The position numbers and the translations under genes are program-made. Below, one piece after another: positions 7,479 to 8,367 of a stretch of DNA of 8,367 nucleotides (position 1 is its first letter; every line of letters begins with the position of its first letter). A model generated the notes under the pieces. The model ran no database searches, had not been told where the DNA came from, and was given only the letters and a program-made list of their open reading frames with translations. The stretch covers positions 1 through 8,367 of the forward strand of contig CAIVND010000136.1 in the NCBI GenBank assembly GCA_903907185.1, written 5' to 3'. This stretch comes from an uncultured Acidimicrobiaceae bacterium (GTDB lineage Bacteria > Actinomycetota > Acidimicrobiia > Acidimicrobiales > Bog-793).

Positions 7479-7715
7479 ATGGGCGTTCGAGCATTCATAT
7501 TGATTGAAACCGAGGTTGGCATGGCTGACGCGGTCTCAATGGCGGTGCGTGAGATCTCGGGCGTCGTCTCTGCGGACGATGTCACTGGTCCCTATGATGT
7601 AATTGTCCAAGCTGAAGCCGCAACTGTGCACGATCTTGGCAAATTGGTAGTCAGCAAAGTTCAGCTCATCGAAGGAATCACGAAGACACTTACCTGTCCC
7701 GTGATCTCTCTGTAA
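7479..7715 (+). CDS. Free-standing Lrp/AsnC ligand-binding (RAM) domain protein
   Basis: The 78-residue product is a complete RAM (AsnC_trans_reg) domain with no helix-turn-helix. It has the alpha-beta sandwich signature: a first strand AFILIETE, then VSADDVTGPYDVIVQAE (31-47), and a C-terminal TKTLTCPVISL. Full-length Lrp/AsnC regulators are about 150 residues with an N-terminal DNA-binding domain, so this is a stand-alone ligand-binding module. Such proteins are known to form oligomers that bind amino acids or related effectors. Translation starts at ATG 7479 with a strong GAGGAG site (7469-7474) 4 bases upstream, and an in-frame start further upstream is not needed. A TTGACT at 7433-7438 could be a -35 box, but no good -10 follows. 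The gene precedes a methyltransferase by 30 bp, probably co-transcribed, and is divergent from the MFS gene. The effector is unknown. Confidence 0.9.
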   Translation: MGVRAFILIETEVGMADAVSMAVREISGVVSADDVTGPYDVIVQAEAATVHDLGKLVVSKVQLIEGITKTLTCPVISL

Positions 7716-7745
7716 CCCCTCGTAACTGAAGAAAGAGCTACCCAC

Positions 7746-8367
7746 GTGGACATTCGCACGACCTCGCTCGGCGAACTGCAGAACCTGAGTTTTGCCGATC
7801 GCTTCGGGATCTGGCTCTCCACACGCAGGGTTGCTCGAATCATCGGTTCCTTTGATGGCAAGGCGATTGGAGACTTCGGCTCCGGTTATGAGGCACATGC
7901 AACCCGTCGCTTCATCCGGTCTGCTCGACACGCGGTCGTGATCGATGTCTCGCTCTCGGATGGTCTTAAAGAGCTTCCAAACGTGACCACGATCGAGGGA
8001 TTTCTCCCCATTGCAATGGTCGGTATCGAATCGGACAGTCTCGACGTCACGCTGTGTATCTCGGTGCTTGAACACCTCATGAAGCCGGAGGTCATGCTGG
8101 CCGAGCTCTTCCGAGTTACTGTGCCGGGGGGCACCTGTATTGTCAATGTTCCCACCTGGCGGGGCAAGAGACTCCTTGAGTTCTCGGCCTTTCGACTCCG
8201 ACTCAGCCCAGCGGCAGAGATGAACGACCACAAGAACTACTACGACCCGCGTGATCTGTGGCCACTTCTCGTGCGGGCAGGGTTTTTGCCGATGGATATC
8301 AACTGCAAACGGTACAAGTTTGGCTGCAACACCATTGCTGTCTGCAAGAAACCACGAAGTGCGGGGA
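7746..8367 (+). CDS. Class I SAM-dependent methyltransferase (3' end outside window)
   Basis: An open frame of 207 codons begins at GTG 7746 and runs off the right edge. Residues 40-56 (AIGDFGSGYEAHATRRF) are the SAM-binding motif I, with acidic D43 and GSG. VVIDVSL (64-70) is the second strand, whose Asp67 is positioned for the ribose. LDVTLCISVLEHLMKP (99-114) is the motif IV/post-motif of Methyltransf_11-type enzymes. VTVPGGTCIVNVP (124-136) is the following strand. The tail with YYDPRDLWPLLVRAGF (165-180) and KFGCNTIAVCKKP resembles methyltransferases found in glycan and cell-surface polysaccharide loci, so the gene probably ends shortly beyond the window. The start is in frame with the preceding gene's TAA, and only a weak GAAAGAG-like ribosome site is seen. 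The acceptor substrate is unknown. Family assignment is firm; the surface-glycan role is an inference from resemblance only. Confidence 0.85.
   Translation, partial: MDIRTTSLGELQNLSFADRFGIWLSTRRVARIIGSFDGKAIGDFGSGYEAHATRRFIRSARHAVVIDVSLSDGLKELPNVTTIEGFLPIAMVGIESDSLDVTLCISVLEHLMKPEVMLAELFRVTVPGGTCIVNVPTWRGKRLLEFSAFRLRLSPAAEMNDHKNYYDPRDLWPLLVRAGFLPMDINCKRYKFGCNTIAVCKKPRSAG

Noticed and set aside
7536..8231. 231-codon minus-strand open frame opposite the RAM and methyltransferase genes
   Set aside because: It overlaps two recognisable protein families on the + strand and has no recognisable motif or ribosome site.

Overview
The window looks like ordinary chromosome from a moderately GC-rich actinobacterium. 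Evidence is the short four-cysteine bL28, the thiL / rpmB / DAK-family / recG neighbourhood that recurs in Actinomycetota, the GTP-type PEP carboxykinase, and a free-standing Lrp/AsnC ligand-binding (RAM) domain protein. The intermediate GC and rather divergent proteins would suit an Acidimicrobiia-type lineage such as Ferrimicrobium, but that placement is an inference. No tRNA, rRNA, CRISPR array, insertion sequence or phage gene was seen, and almost all the DNA is accounted for by eight genes.

Layout. On the minus strand at the left edge is the N-terminal third of recG (helicase, cut by the window edge). Its TTG start overlaps the end of a 559-residue DhaL/DAK2-domain protein of the FakA/YloV type, so the two form an operon. 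A 252-bp divergent intergenic region separates this operon from rpmB (+). It holds a perfect 25-bp inverted repeat and three imperfect 15-bp tandem repeats. rpmB converges on thiL (-, thiamine-monophosphate kinase), and thiL is divergent from pckG (+, GTP-dependent PEP carboxykinase). pckG converges, with only 14 bp between stop codons, on a 435-residue MFS transporter (-). Divergent from the transporter is a small + strand pair: a 78-residue free-standing RAM domain protein and, 30 bp later, a class I SAM-dependent methyltransferase that runs off the right edge.

Functionally the genes are mostly housekeeping: DNA repair and fork rescue (recG), probable acyl-phosphate or fatty-acid kinase activity (DAK protein), translation (rpmB), thiamine diphosphate synthesis (thiL) and gluconeogenesis/anaplerosis (pckG). 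The less predictable part is the right end (MFS transporter / RAM protein / methyltransferase). I did not find a convincing new multi-gene system. The items most worth checking are the rpmB-DAK intergenic palindrome and repeats, the strong over-representation of the palindrome CGATCG across the window, and an altered active-site-region residue in ThiL.
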